From positions 1 through 64,000 of the forward strand of contig LODT01000025.1 of NCBI GenBank assembly GCA_001606155.1: DNA of 64,000 bases. The letters run 5' to 3'. Every line of letters starts with the position of its first letter. Position 1 is the first letter of the stretch. Positions 1 to 11,777 of this stretch are shown in pieces. The notes under the pieces are model-generated. The model saw only the letters and a list, made by a program, of their open reading frames with translations. It was not told the DNA's origin and did no database searches. The position numbers and the translations under genes were made by a program. The stretch comes from Tieghemostelium lacteum. Lineage: Eukaryota > Evosea > Eumycetozoa > Dictyosteliales > Raperosteliaceae.

Positions 1-76
1 AAAGGGAAAAAAACGGGTAAAAAAAAACTTTAAAAAAAAAAAAACTTTTTTTACCCAAAAGGTTAAAAAAGTTATT

Positions 77-149
77 GAAGCCACGAGGGGATTCGAACCC
101 TGGACCAACAGTTTTGGAGACTGCTACGCTACCACTGCGCTATGGCTTC
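77..149 (-). tRNA. tRNA-Trp (anticodon CCA), T-arm irregular
   Basis: Read on the minus strand, the ends GAAGCCA and TGGCTTC pair as a 7-bp acceptor stem, with A at 76 as the likely discriminator. T8-A9, a GCGC/GCGT D-stem and a GCAGT-CTCCAAA-ACTGT anticodon arm follow, giving anticodon CCA. The B-box core GGTTCGAATCC is present. The T-arm does not close cleanly. GGG pairs with CCC, but the next pairs mismatch, and about two extra bases sit before the acceptor strand compared with a standard 72-nt tRNA-Trp. It may be slightly degenerate, carry a sequence error, or be functional with an odd T-arm. No CCA tail is encoded and no intron is seen. A LINE fragment lies about 200 bp upstream of its 5' end, in line with the tRNA-targeted insertion known for dictyostelid TRE elements. 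Confidence 0.75.
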
Positions 150-361
150 TTGGATGAGTTTATTAAAAAATAACAAATATCGTATACTGAATTTTCCCAC
201 TTTCTTGTAAGAATGCTCCTTACCAAGTTACAAGAGTACAATATAGATTAGTATAAAGTATACATAAAAGGTAGTCAGGAATGGATGACTATCATCTTAA
301 GACCTTTTAGCGTAACTGTTAATACTTAGTACTTTACATTCTTGTGAGTTCTATCAAGTAG

Positions 362-830
362 ATACCAATGGAACCAAAGAATATTAAACCAAATCAACAA
401 CCCAGTATTGGGCTCATTTATTGCTATATTGTTTGACTTCATATGGTATTCGAGAAATAAGAAAAATCACGATAAATTGATAATGGAACTGAACTGGCTA
501 GCTGTCACCTACAAGATGAATATAGCTAAAAGAGCAGAATGGGAAAAAACATTCGGCCTAATGTCCAAACACTGGAGACTCCACCACAGTACCACTATAG
601 ACAAGGTAAAAAACCAATGTATATCCTCGATCAAATTTCAAATCAAAATGTTCACTAAGACTTGGTGCAAAAATAACAACCTAATACAAATTCTAATACC
701 AGACCATTTTATGGCCCTTTTTAATGTACATAAATAAACTTTAGATCCAACTCCTACATGTTAGGGGTCTGGGCATAAGGGTATCAATTGGTACGCCTTT
801 AACAAAAAAAAAATAAGACCTTCTGGTTTC
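362..830 (+). mobile_element. LINE (TRE-like non-LTR retrotransposon) ORF2 C-terminal fragment
   Basis: An open stretch around 405-737 encodes about 110 residues without a good ATG. It contains FIWYSRNKKNHD, which fits the hydrophobic-W-x2-RNK signature near the C-terminus of LINE ORF2 proteins. The frame ends at TAA (735-737). About 70 bp of 3' UTR follow, then an A-run at about 802-811. This looks like the 3' end of a 5'-truncated element. Dictyostelid TRE LINEs are known to insert next to tRNA genes, and this piece lies on the upstream side of the tRNA at 77-149. No reverse transcriptase or endonuclease domain is present, so it cannot move by itself. The exact 5' limit is a guess. Confidence 0.55.
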
Positions 831-1089
831 TTTCACTTTCATTACATACTACTACTCTAAAATTCCTATTATAGAAATCCTGAACCACATTTTCACTAAA
901 ATATTTAAAATATTATATATTATAAATAGATGCAAAGATTTAAATGAATGAATAATAATAATATATAAATATATTTTATATTCATTTTTTAAAAATAATC
1001 AATGAGAGTAAATTCAAAGTGCAACAGTGGCGTAGAAATACAACAGTATGGAAATATATATATATATATTTGTTTCACTTTAATTTTTT
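831..1089. other. Intergenic, dispersed-repeat tail
   Basis: There is no gene here. Positions 811-848 match a segment near 57900-57985: TAAGACCTTCT, a gap, then TTTCTTTCACTTTCATTACA. At 930 there is an ATGCAAAGATTTAAA motif that recurs in other gene-poor stretches of the window. The remainder is AT-rich, with a TA run near 1055-1070. Confidence 0.5.
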
Positions 1090-4000
1090 TTATTTGTTTT
1101 TTAATAATTGTTGTTGAGTGTATTCCCATACTAAAATGGAAGCACTAACATGAACATTTAGAGATCTTATTTGACCAAGTTGTGGAATTTCAATACATTG
1201 GTCAACAATCTTTAGATATTCAGCAGGGATACCATGTTGCTCCTGACCCAAAATTAGTAAAGATTTTTCTGGGAATTTAAAAGATGCTAGATTTTGACTT
1301 TGTGAAGTTTGTTCAACACCTAGAATTGTGTAGCCTTGTTTCTTTTTTAGTTCTACAAAAGAAAGCATATTTTGTCTGGTAACTTCAATAACAGGTATAA
1401 GTTTTTCAGCAGACACCGAGACTCTTTGGAACTGTGGATCAGATAATAACTTTAGATTAGGAATTGCAACTTGTTCTATATTGAAAATTTCACAAGTTCT
1501 AATAAGACCAGCTAAATTTGGAGTATTTTCAATTAAAGAACCAACAACAATCATTGATTGTCTCTTACCACCATTTTGAGAATTCTTTTGTTGTTGGTGT
1601 TGTTGCTCCAATATTTGATTTTGTTCATCCAATTTATTAATCCATTGCCATGGTGTAATTCTTCTCTGAAAATCTAGTAACGTTTCCTCATTTTCAGTTG
1701 TTAATAGTGGTGGTTGTTGATGTAAATCAGAATTCTGATTTGTTGATTGATTTTGTTGGAAATTGGATTGGAAATCTTTAATTAATCTTTTTGAAATTTC
1801 TAATAGTGACATTGGAATAATAGATTCGTCAATATTAAGATTAAACTCATCTTGATCATCTTGTTGAGTTGTATTTTGTTCTTCATCCTCTTCTAAAGTA
1901 GAAACGGTGTTTGAAGCTGATGATAATATATTCATACTGAATATCTTTTTATGAGGGTCATCATTTGGAATAAATAATGTTTGTTTCTCTCTTAATCTCT
2001 TTTGAATTTTGTTATTTTCCAAATATAGATAGATTGACTGTAACAAACTATTATTATTAAATTCATCCAAAATTGAATATTCTGTAAGAAAGTGTTAATA
2101 TAATAGTTTTTTGTTTTTTTTTAAAAAAGGAGAAACATACTTTTTGAAAGAATTGCATAGATTGATAACTGAGCAGTGGTTCTAACAGCGTGATGGAAAT
2201 CAGTAGTCCATGGTATTATTTTGTTGAATAATTGTTGAATTAGTAAATGGTATAGTTTATCAGTAGAATGATTATTTAACAGATATTGTAGATAGTTGGC
2301 TGTTATTATTATTAATGATGCTGATATTTGATAATCTATATTAAATTGCTCCATTCTTTTTACTAATTGTTGGTCCTCTATTATAGATTGAGCAGTAGGT
2401 GCTTTGAGAAGTACATTAATTATAAATAATTGTATTAGATATCTGACGTTACCATGATTCTTCTGGTCTAAAGATTTCCACATTTTCTCAGTAGTCTCTA
2501 GATAAAACTGTCTGTTCTTCTCTGTAAACTGAATATTGTACAATAATGAGCAACAGGTTCTCCACAATTTACATTTCATCTTATTGGTACGAGAGTGCTG
2601 TGAATATTCTCTCTTTGAGAGCTCTGGATCCTCTTGCGACATTTTTAACATTTCCAATAGTAGGTTTTCAATGAATGGTCCATTACTATCAGAATTCTTG
2701 ATAGTTTGTTGTTGAAGATTTAAATGTTCATTTTTTAAATCAGCAACAAATAGTCTGATAATATATCCATGACTATTATATATAGTATTATTATCATCAG
2801 TAGTAGTAGTGGTAGTTGATATCTGATTTGCAGATCTATCTTCATTAGTCAGTAGACATAAATCGATAATCTCTTTTTTAAAGGTGAATAGAGTATCAGG
2901 ATTCATTGACCAAATGTGACAACAATGGCTAAGTAATGTAGCTGATATTTTTACGGATTCACCAAGATCACTTAAAACCCTCTTCAAATATTCCTTAATG
3001 AGTGGAATGGCAGAAGGTAATCTAAAGAATTCCTTGTTAAATAATAAATTAACAAAAGAACTAATTAGAGTATGTGGTTTCTTTTTACTATCTGAAAATG
3101 ATAAATAACATTGTTTAAATACCATAGATAGTGTTTCATTGTCTAGTACTGGTGTTGTAGTAGAAGTAACAACTAATTTCATACAGTTGAATATAGGGGT
3201 AAGTGACTTTTCACCAGTGATATTATCAGTTGTCTCTAAACATTGTTGTAAAATTTCTGTTAATGTATTATTATCAATTGGATTGCTATTATTATTACTA
3301 ATTATAGATTCAATCAATAACCATTTATATTGAATGAATTTTGGTAAAATGACAGATGTTGTACTATTAAATTGATATTTTGCTTGTGTTGATAAAATTA
3401 TTGAGAATTTTAAGTAGATTAATTCCAAAAGTGTTTGCTTGTGTGATAGTTGGTAAAGACATTGTAATATTATTGCTTGTTGTTTAATATTTAATCCTGT
3501 TGTTACTGATTGTTGTAGTGTATCTAATAAATGAATAGTGAAATCTTTTAATAGGTGATCATTAGTTACATGTTGGAGTAGTTGAATAATTAATTCAATA
3601 GATCTATAATCTTGTGTGAAATTTTCAATTTCCTCATTGGTGCTAATGATATCAATAGTGTAATTTGCAGAATTTATAATAGTAGATTTTAAATATTCTA
3701 CTATTTTGACTCCATTTAAAACCTGTTCATAATATTCAGCTGTAGGAATATTCTTAGAGTGCAATTTAAATTCTTTTACCACATGACATTGTAGTAATAG
3801 TTGTGATTGTAAACTATTCAGAGGATCATTATTCTTTAGTAACAGTGTAGATACTTCATCTTCTGAGAGGAATAGTAAAATTCTAGAAATGCATTCATAG
3901 AATTCACTGTCAATTCCTTTTTCAAAAGTGAGATTATTACCAACCAGATATTCTGAAAGTCTATTGTAAAATGATGACTTTACAGGTTGTAACCATTCAT

Positions 4001-5723
4001 TAATCTCTATGAAATGATCTTGTATCCATTGTACAGGAAATATTGATAGCAATTTACTAATAAGTACAAACCATTGATCTGCTCCAAATTTAGTATCTAA
4101 TCTGATTTTTAACATCAATTGTAAAACAATTAATGAAATTTCAGTATTTAGTGTTGAACCAGCTCTTGGGTGACTGTGTAATATCTGTTTAAATATTTCA
4201 AAGAGTTTTTGTTCAGATTTTATCTGATACTCTTTTGAGCATGATAAACAGATGTTTAATAACAACTTTAAACATCTCTGTTCTTTGATTTGGTCTTGAT
4301 TAGATAGTAGCATGTGAATATCCATCATAAACTGATCTAATCTCTTTTGGTCACTACTAAAGGTTTTTATAATATTCAGGAAAAAACCATTTAAGACATC
4401 CCAATTCAGTAACTGTTGTCTCTCAATGTCTTGTACAATTTCTAATGAGTCCATACTCTTTAAGAGAGGTAACATGAATTGATGAAATGGAATTGTGAGA
4501 ATTTCTTTAGAGAGGTCAAGATTTAATAGACAATCTCTTATTACTCTTCTACGTATTAAAACATTTACATGTTGAAAACCTCTTTGGTAGAGGATACTAA
4601 TCCAAAAGAATCTAGAAGATGGCTTATTAATTTTATCTACATTTAGTGATTGACCTGACAACTGTAGATTATTTAATTGTAACCAAACTGGAAGGAAGAG
4701 ATGTGATTTTGTTTCGTCGAATGCTTCAAACAATGATAAAAACAGTGACCATTGTTTTTGTTCCCATTGTTCTGGAAATAGTGATTTCCATGATTTATCA
4801 GTTAAATTGCCCAATAGTACTATAATTTGTTTCAATAAGTAAATTCCCTGTTTTCTTGGTAGTGAGTCTTTATCTATGAGAGATCTATATAGAATTTGCC
4901 AAAATTCATCTCTTTCCAATATATTACTAGTTGTCTTACTACTACTATTATTTGATATTAAATAGAAATAACATGGACTAAAATAAAATAACAATTTTAA
5001 CTTATCCAAGAAATCAGCAGGACCTTTAATCTTTAACCATAATAATTCTAACCATTCACTTAGATTGGTGATAGTGGATTGATTCATTGTAGAATTTAGA
5101 ATTCTTATCAATAGATTAAAGGATTGTTGTCTCTGATATTGATTTGTTTGATTTGACTGATTTTCTATTAATACTGGTACTAATAGTGAATAGAATTGAT
5201 ATTGATCTGCTTGTTTTTCTGATGCTAAAAGATTACTGAATATAGTGAAACTATATTTTATAGATTGATTATTATGTTCACTTTGTTGTTGTGATTGAAT
5301 ATTATTATTTAGTAATAAAACTAATTGTCTATAAATTTCAGTATCCATTAGAGTTTGTTGAATTTGACTGATAGAAGTAGATAATGGTGTAAGATATTTG
5401 CTATTTAATTGCTCTAGTCTATCTGCTGATATTATTTCTAATATTATCTCTCTTATTATTTCCTTTTTTTCTAACTCTTTATCTTGTTGATTATTGTGAT
5501 TTAATATACTGACGACTAGTGTTATTAAAAATATTATGAAATCAACATTTTCATTGTTATCCTTAATATATCTTTTGATTTCTAATAATATTTCATTGGC
5601 ATTAAAATTTTCTACCAACAAAAACAAACTTGATATAAATGATTGCTTATTATTTGAACTTTCATTGTTATTCTGACTTTCATATATTTTATATAAAAAT
5701 TCTATATTTATATGATTTTGCAT
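1090..5723 (-). CDS. TARBP1/Trm3-type tRNA (guanosine-18-2'-O)-methyltransferase
   Basis: Two exons (5723-2141 and 2081-1090, intron 59 bp, GTATGT...CAG) give about 1524 residues, close to yeast Trm3 and human TARBP1. The long N-terminal part is alpha-helical and repeat-like. The last ~160 residues form a SpoU/TrmH (SPOUT) domain. All three motifs are visible: motif 1 ENTPNLAGLIRTCE, motif 2 LLILGQEQHGIP, and motif 3 with IPQLGQIRSLNVHVSASI. The family transfers a methyl group from SAM to the ribose of G18 in the D-loop of tRNAs. The catalytic Arg of motif 1 and the SLN of motif 3 are kept. A Gln/Asn-rich linker precedes the domain. The start is the first ATG of the open frame, followed by a continuous helical region. 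The gene diverges from the NICE-3-like gene. Confidence 0.9.
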
Positions 5724-5973
5724 GATTCGGTTTTGGAAAATATTTGATCACAATTGTGTAGTTTTAATTTTTTAACTTTAAAATCTAATTCCTCTTTAGA
5801 AAGCTAAAAAATAAGAATTTTATCCAATAATAATAATTTTAAATTAAATGATAATAAATTAATTCAGATCCTTATTTATTAATATCCTAACTTTAATCAT
5901 AAATATATTTATTTTTTTAATTTTTTTTGTTAATTTTTTATTTTATCATTTAAAACCAACATAATGTGAGAAA

Positions 5974-6694
5974 ATGTCAAATATTACATCTAATAATAGC
6001 AGTAGTAGTACATCAGAAGAAGAATTAAAGTTTAATTCTTTCTCATTTGAGCATTTCTTAATTATTATATTTATTGCAGCAGCATTAGTTAGTATGATAA
6101 AAGAAAATATCAACCAATTTAAAGTACTAATTTAGTATTCTACAGATATTTCTTTCATTTTCATTAATTCAGCTTCGTATTAGAATTAGAAATAATATGG
6201 TTGATAGAATACCAAGAAAGATTATGCCATTTCTTCGACCGGGTGATTTATCAAATAAACAGAGAACAACTATTTTGAATGGTATTGTAAACTCTAAACA
6301 CATTCAATCTCAAATTCAACCAGTAGTAGGTGATTCACCCATTGGACATTTAGGTTGGGGTGCACCAGATTCAGAATACCCAAATACACATTTTAAGACA
6401 TTTATATCCAAATCCTATATTGTTTTGGAGAGTGTAGCTACACATTTTAATGCGTCCCTAAAGAGATCTCCAAATACCTGTATAAGAGATTATGTAGAAC
6501 TTCTATTAGATAGATGTGAGTTTTTAGATGAAAAGTTAGCATATCTATATATAGACACCTATGAAAAAGCTAGATTCTCTGAAGATGAATTTACAGAACA
6601 AGAATATACACATTTTAAAGAGAATTTTGGTACACTTATTCAATCCTTTGAACCAGAGGCATCTTCTTTATCATTTATCAAGAAATTCCAATAG
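5974..6694 (+). CDS. NICE-3/C1orf43-like single-pass membrane protein
   Basis: Two exons (5974-6123 and 6173-6694, intron 49 bp, GTACTA...CAG, phase 0) give 223 residues. Residues ~1-25 are polar and Ser-rich. Residues ~28-46 (FLIIIFIAAALVSMI) are one membrane span. A basic segment (RIRIRNNMVDRIPRK) follows on the presumed cytosolic side. The C-terminal part, with a YVELLLDR stretch, a TYEKARF motif and a QEYTHFKENF helix, resembles human C1orf43 (NICE-3), which has GYETARYGTG and an NEYLRYQEAL helix at the same place. The human protein is linked to Golgi and mitochondrial integrity and phagocytosis; its biochemical role is not settled. The stop is TAG, unusual here where most genes end in TAA. 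The family call is from remembered similarity. Confidence 0.6.
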
Positions 6695-6870
6695 GAGGAG
6701 TAAAAAGAATTGATTTGTCGCATAAAAACTGCAATTCTAGATTTATGATAGATAAAGATAAATGATCAGTTTAATAGCAATATTTTAAGTCTGTTAATAA
6801 CTGTTATTTAAGTCTAATAGATTATCTCTTGGTAAATAAAAAATAAACAGCAATATCTCATATATTATGT

Positions 6871-9800
6871 TTATTGAGGTTGTTTTTCTAGATATAAAGG
6901 ATTAAAAGATTGTTTAATTGGTGATTTATAGAGTGGATTTGATTTTACACCAACAGTAGAATCTTCAGAATAACCAAATGGTGGAATTAATGATTTTGAT
7001 CTTTTTGGTTTAATTACAAAGAAATAAATGATTAGAGCAAGAGCTAGTAGTAATGCTGCACCACCAACAGCACTAACGACCGATATGATAATCTTATTAT
7101 TTTTATCATTATCATCAACTACCTCATCTTTTTCTAGAGGTAACATTTGTATTGAAATTGTCTTTTGGTCAGATAGTGATGAGCTAACTCTAATTGGAAG
7201 ACCATGTGAATTAGCAATATCACTTATTGTAATGTCTAATTGATATTCACCATCTAATTGTAGATATAGATAGATTTGAGAAATGAATGAATTTAGATAG
7301 TTCTTTGATGCCTTACATGTTAGATTCATTGGTGTCACATAGTAACAGAAACTAAGAGTATCACCATATAGTTTAAGGAAATCACCTTTTTGTGATTTAT
7401 CACCACTTACAAATAGATTTAATGACATTTCGTCCAAGAATGAGTCAGGATCTTCAAGAGTACTGCCAACAATGCTAATGGTTGTATTTTGATACTCTGT
7501 AAATTCACTTTGTATTATAGTTAATATTGGTGGCATATTCTTTGGTACTATATTTACAATGACTTGGAATGCTGTAGAACTACTATTATCTTTATCCACA
7601 ATAACAACTGAAAAATAGGTATACTCTAGTCCAATATCATTGAGTTTAGGTTGGTAAATTAACTTGAATAGTGCATCACTATCATTGGATCTCTCAACTA
7701 CATCTTGATAACTATTAATGGGTGATCCCAAAAATGTTGGTGAATTACTGGGGTCATATTGGTATAGTGTTCCTTGGAATGGTAATTGCTTAAACATTAA
7801 TATTACATTACTACCATCTTCTTTATCATAACCATCAAAAACTACAGTTACTAATGTTGATACTGTCATGTAGATATTATTATTACTTAATGTTACATTA
7901 TAGTTATCATTAAGATAGTATAGTGGTAATAATTGTGATTGATCATTTACAGTCATTACACTGATGTAGTATTTATAAATTTCCGAAGGTAGATGGCCAT
8001 TCTCTAGTGATTGGTATTGGAATTCAAAATTGGCAAATCTATAACCACTCTCATTTGGAGGTGGAGTGAATAAAAGTACAGTTTTACCATCACCATTCAG
8101 AGTTATATTCCATGGAAACTCGGTAATTTCTGTAGTGACATTTAGAGAGCTATCAAATTGAGATAAAATAGAACCTCTATTATTATCACTAAAATTGAAA
8201 ATTCTAAATTGAAGATTTTCAACTTGATCATTATTTATAGGAATAATGAGAGTATCATTTTCATCTATAATCATGTCAAGAGAACCTTTGTATTGGTATT
8301 GATAGGACAAAGGTATAATATTAAATTCTAGTATAGATATACCTGAATAATATTTTGGACATTGGTAATAAATAACCTCATTACTAATACCAAATGGGTT
8401 TGTTAATTGTGGATTTGGCTGATAATATAGATTACTACTAAAATCTAATGGTTCTAGACTATTATATTTAATCTCCTGATTATTGTATAGAATATTACCA
8501 TATTGTGGTTTGGTGAATTTTACTAAAACTACATTATTACTACTATTGGATAATCTGCTATCTACCAATGAAAATTCTACATTATTATTCACTAATAGAG
8601 TAAATTGTTGATTTTTACCAATTATTTTTGTGAAATTTAACAAGTAATGTTGTAGTGTAATGACTAAAATTTTACAAGTACCTGGGTTATTATCACAAAT
8701 TGATACAGTAAAATTACTTTGGTATTCTATATCTGTTCTATTAGCATCTGCTCTATAATATAATGTTATTGTATTACTATTATTATTACTATTATTATTA
8801 AATTGAATAGTTGTTTGAGAAGTTATTGTAGTGTTATTCCATTGAATCTCTCCTATCTCTGGTAGAGAAAGGATATTTAAAACTAGAGAATCTTCAGTAT
8901 CGTAGTCAAATGCTATAATTGGTATTGGTGTAATTGATACATTATCAAAACATTCAATAGTTGTAGGTACTGACACCTGTGGAGATGAATACTGTGTTGC
9001 ACTTGTTAGGAAGTGTACATGACCATACTTTAAGCTAACTAGAGATGTTTCACTATTAAATGCTCCAAAAACTAATATATCACTACCAACCCATTTATTA
9101 GTGGGTATATATTGAATTCTTAATGGTGATGGAAGTGGTGAATGATTATCAATTGTCAAAATTTCATTGCTATCCATATTTAGAATTTGACCATTAATTG
9201 GATAGATTTCAATAAACATAAAGATATTGGGTGAGGTACCACTATCAGTAGATAGATAAACTTCAACTGATGGTTGATATTGATTTAATTGTACCATTAC
9301 ATTATTTGGTACCAAAACTGGTGCTTGATATTGTCCATTGTTATCATCTTGTAATGATATTTCAAATGGATATAAAATTTCCTGTAGTGCATTATTATAT
9401 TTTAGTTGAAGTATTACTGTACTATAGCTACTATTTGACAGTATTAAATCACTATTGGTAAGATTTATATAAAAATTGGATACTTTTTCTTGATATCCTA
9501 TACTAGATGTACCAAAACCAACAGTTAGCAGACGATGTGGTAACTGTGTAATTGGGTTCATTTGGAAATCATATAATTGGCCAGGGCCCATAGATACTAC
9601 CATTACATCAACAGAGCCAGACTGTGACAGAATGTTAAATGGTATACTTTTCAACTGTGATGACTGTGACCATTGTTCATACTGATAATCTAATGTTGGT
9701 AAACTAAGATTACCAATTTGGTAGTCTATTGACAAATTAATTAGACATTGATTTATCAGTTGACCACCACCCGAAGAAGTTGAACCATCCACAAGTGCTC

Positions 9801-11501
9801 GATTTACTAATTTATATGGTACAATGATAGAATCTTGTTGTATATTTACATTGGAATAGATTTGAAATTCTATCAACACAGGTGTGCTATATAAATCTAT
9901 TATAGTACCATCAGAGGTTATTGGTGTTGATATAGATTGATTATTAACAGTCTGTGCTAACAATAATCTACCATATTGTAGGAGATAGTTTAAATTTGGA
10001 AATATAATTCCCAAATATTCCAATGGTATATCCTGATTAATCTCTGAGATATTCAATTGGAATTGGTAATTTTGATTATTCAAAGTTACCTCTACATTAT
10101 TACACTGTGGTATAAATTCATATATATTATCATTTACACTAAATGTAATGTTAGTGATACTATTTAACAGTGTACAATTTTCATTATCACCAATTGATAT
10201 TGTTATATATTCAGTACCAACATTTATTGGTTGTATAGTAAATACTGAATTACATTGGTATAGTGTTTCAGATGATATTTCAGTTGAGTTGCTATCTAGT
10301 ATTTTTATAAAATCACTTGCTGGTATATTTACAAATTGAAAATTACTCTGATTTGTATTTGGTGATACTATCTGATCAAAACACACTATATTTATACTAT
10401 AATTTGATTGTGATTTAAAAATACTAATATCCAATGTGGGAGCAACGGTAATTGGAGCTCTATCAATATTTATAATAATATTCTGATTTTGATAACCACA
10501 AACTCTATAGGTTGTGTATGGATAATTAGTGTAACCAACTAGCATATCGGTATCAACACTAATTTGTGATGTAAAATTTGTTTTTGACATTCCAACTCTA
10601 CTGGGTAATTGTGAAATTAAATTATTTTTATCAGAATCAACTTGTATGATCACCTGTGATACCAATGGTTTGAAAATTTCTTCTGCTACTATCTGATTCC
10701 AATTAGAGTGACCATTGGTATATTTTACTATACCATATCCTAATTGTTCAACTAAATTGTCATAACTACTAATATTACTACTACTACTACTACTACTACT
10801 ATTATTATCATCAGATAGAAGTAAAAATGATACTAATATATTGTTTTGTTGTAGTTGTGAAATGGTTTCAGAAATTGTATAATTATCCGAAACTATGTGA
10901 TTATCAGTGATTAATAATATAATTTTTACGGCACCTTTTTCCCATGCAGTATTGGTGGTTGCCAATTGAGTGGCAATAAATTGTAAAGATTCCTCAGGTT
11001 CACCTATAATGAAATTTAAATCTCTAACTTTATCAGAAATATAGGTTTGGAAAGTAGATTCTAACATGAATGGGTGTTGATATTCTACTGAGGAATCTGA
11101 AAATGTTGATAATGCATATTTCAATTGACTATAGATTTCCAATGATTCCTGTAACTGTAGAAATTCCTCAGTAAAATTACTGTATATATTTAAAGTTTGC
11201 TGATTTTTACAAGTGACATCAACCAACAATAATAAATTGATAGGTGTTGTCAAAATTGGTGTTACATTTAATGGTATACTGAAATTTTGTGATTTTTCAA
11301 TTTGAATATCTATTTCATTTGGTTGTATTAATGTATTATTTTGTGAATAGATAATTCTATTTTGACAATCTGAAATTGCCCCTAGAAAAAACGAATTTCG
11401 TATTTAGTATTTTATCAAAACTTGTTTAATCATAATAACTTACTATCTATAAAATTAGAAAATACTAAAAAGATAATAGGATATATCCATATAAACCTCA
11501 T
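6871..11501 (-). CDS. Sib-like (integrin-beta-related) adhesion receptor with vWA domain and NPLY tail
   Basis: Exon 1 (11501-11444) encodes a signal peptide, MRFIWIYPIIFLVFSNF. Exon 2 (11381-6871) encodes the rest. The protein has about 1522 residues. A von Willebrand A-like domain starts near residue 66 (LLLLVDVTC...). Its metal site is DVTCK rather than DxSxS, so metal binding may be altered. A long ectodomain of beta-sandwich-like repeats with many N-glycosylation sites follows. Near residue 1455 a Gly/Ala-rich membrane span (SVVSAVGGAALLLALALII) leads into a short basic tail with two NPLY motifs (about 1501-1504 and 1513-1516). Dictyostelid Sib proteins share this plan: vWA, glycine-rich membrane helix and a cytosolic NPxY that binds talin. 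A role in substrate or particle adhesion is therefore inferred. A poly-Ser tract lies just after the first half of the vWA domain. Confidence 0.75.
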
Positions 11502-11777
11502 TTTTGTACATCACAATATTTTAAATGGACTAAAATTTGATAGGACAGATATTTATTTGGTTGATTGATAAAAAAAAAAAATTCTAGAAAACTGAGTTTT
11601 GTGATACAATCATAATAATAATATTATATTTTTATTTCAAAAATGTCCTCTTTTTTCATGATTTAGTTTAAAATATTCTATTCAAAAACAAAATGTGGGA
11701 TCACTCTTTATATTTCTAAGAATTAATTTTTTTAAAAAGCTGATCAAAAATATCTTTCGTTCATAATAATAAAACTA

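Noticed and set aside
1-60. A-rich start of the window as a possible telomeric or satellite repeat
   Set aside because: Irregular homopolymer runs without a repeating unit; ordinary AT-rich intergenic DNA.
7028-7243. Open frames antisense to the Sib-like gene (also 9270-9461 and 10148-10339)
   Set aside because: They mirror the coding frame of the large receptor, lack proper starts and protein-like composition of their own.
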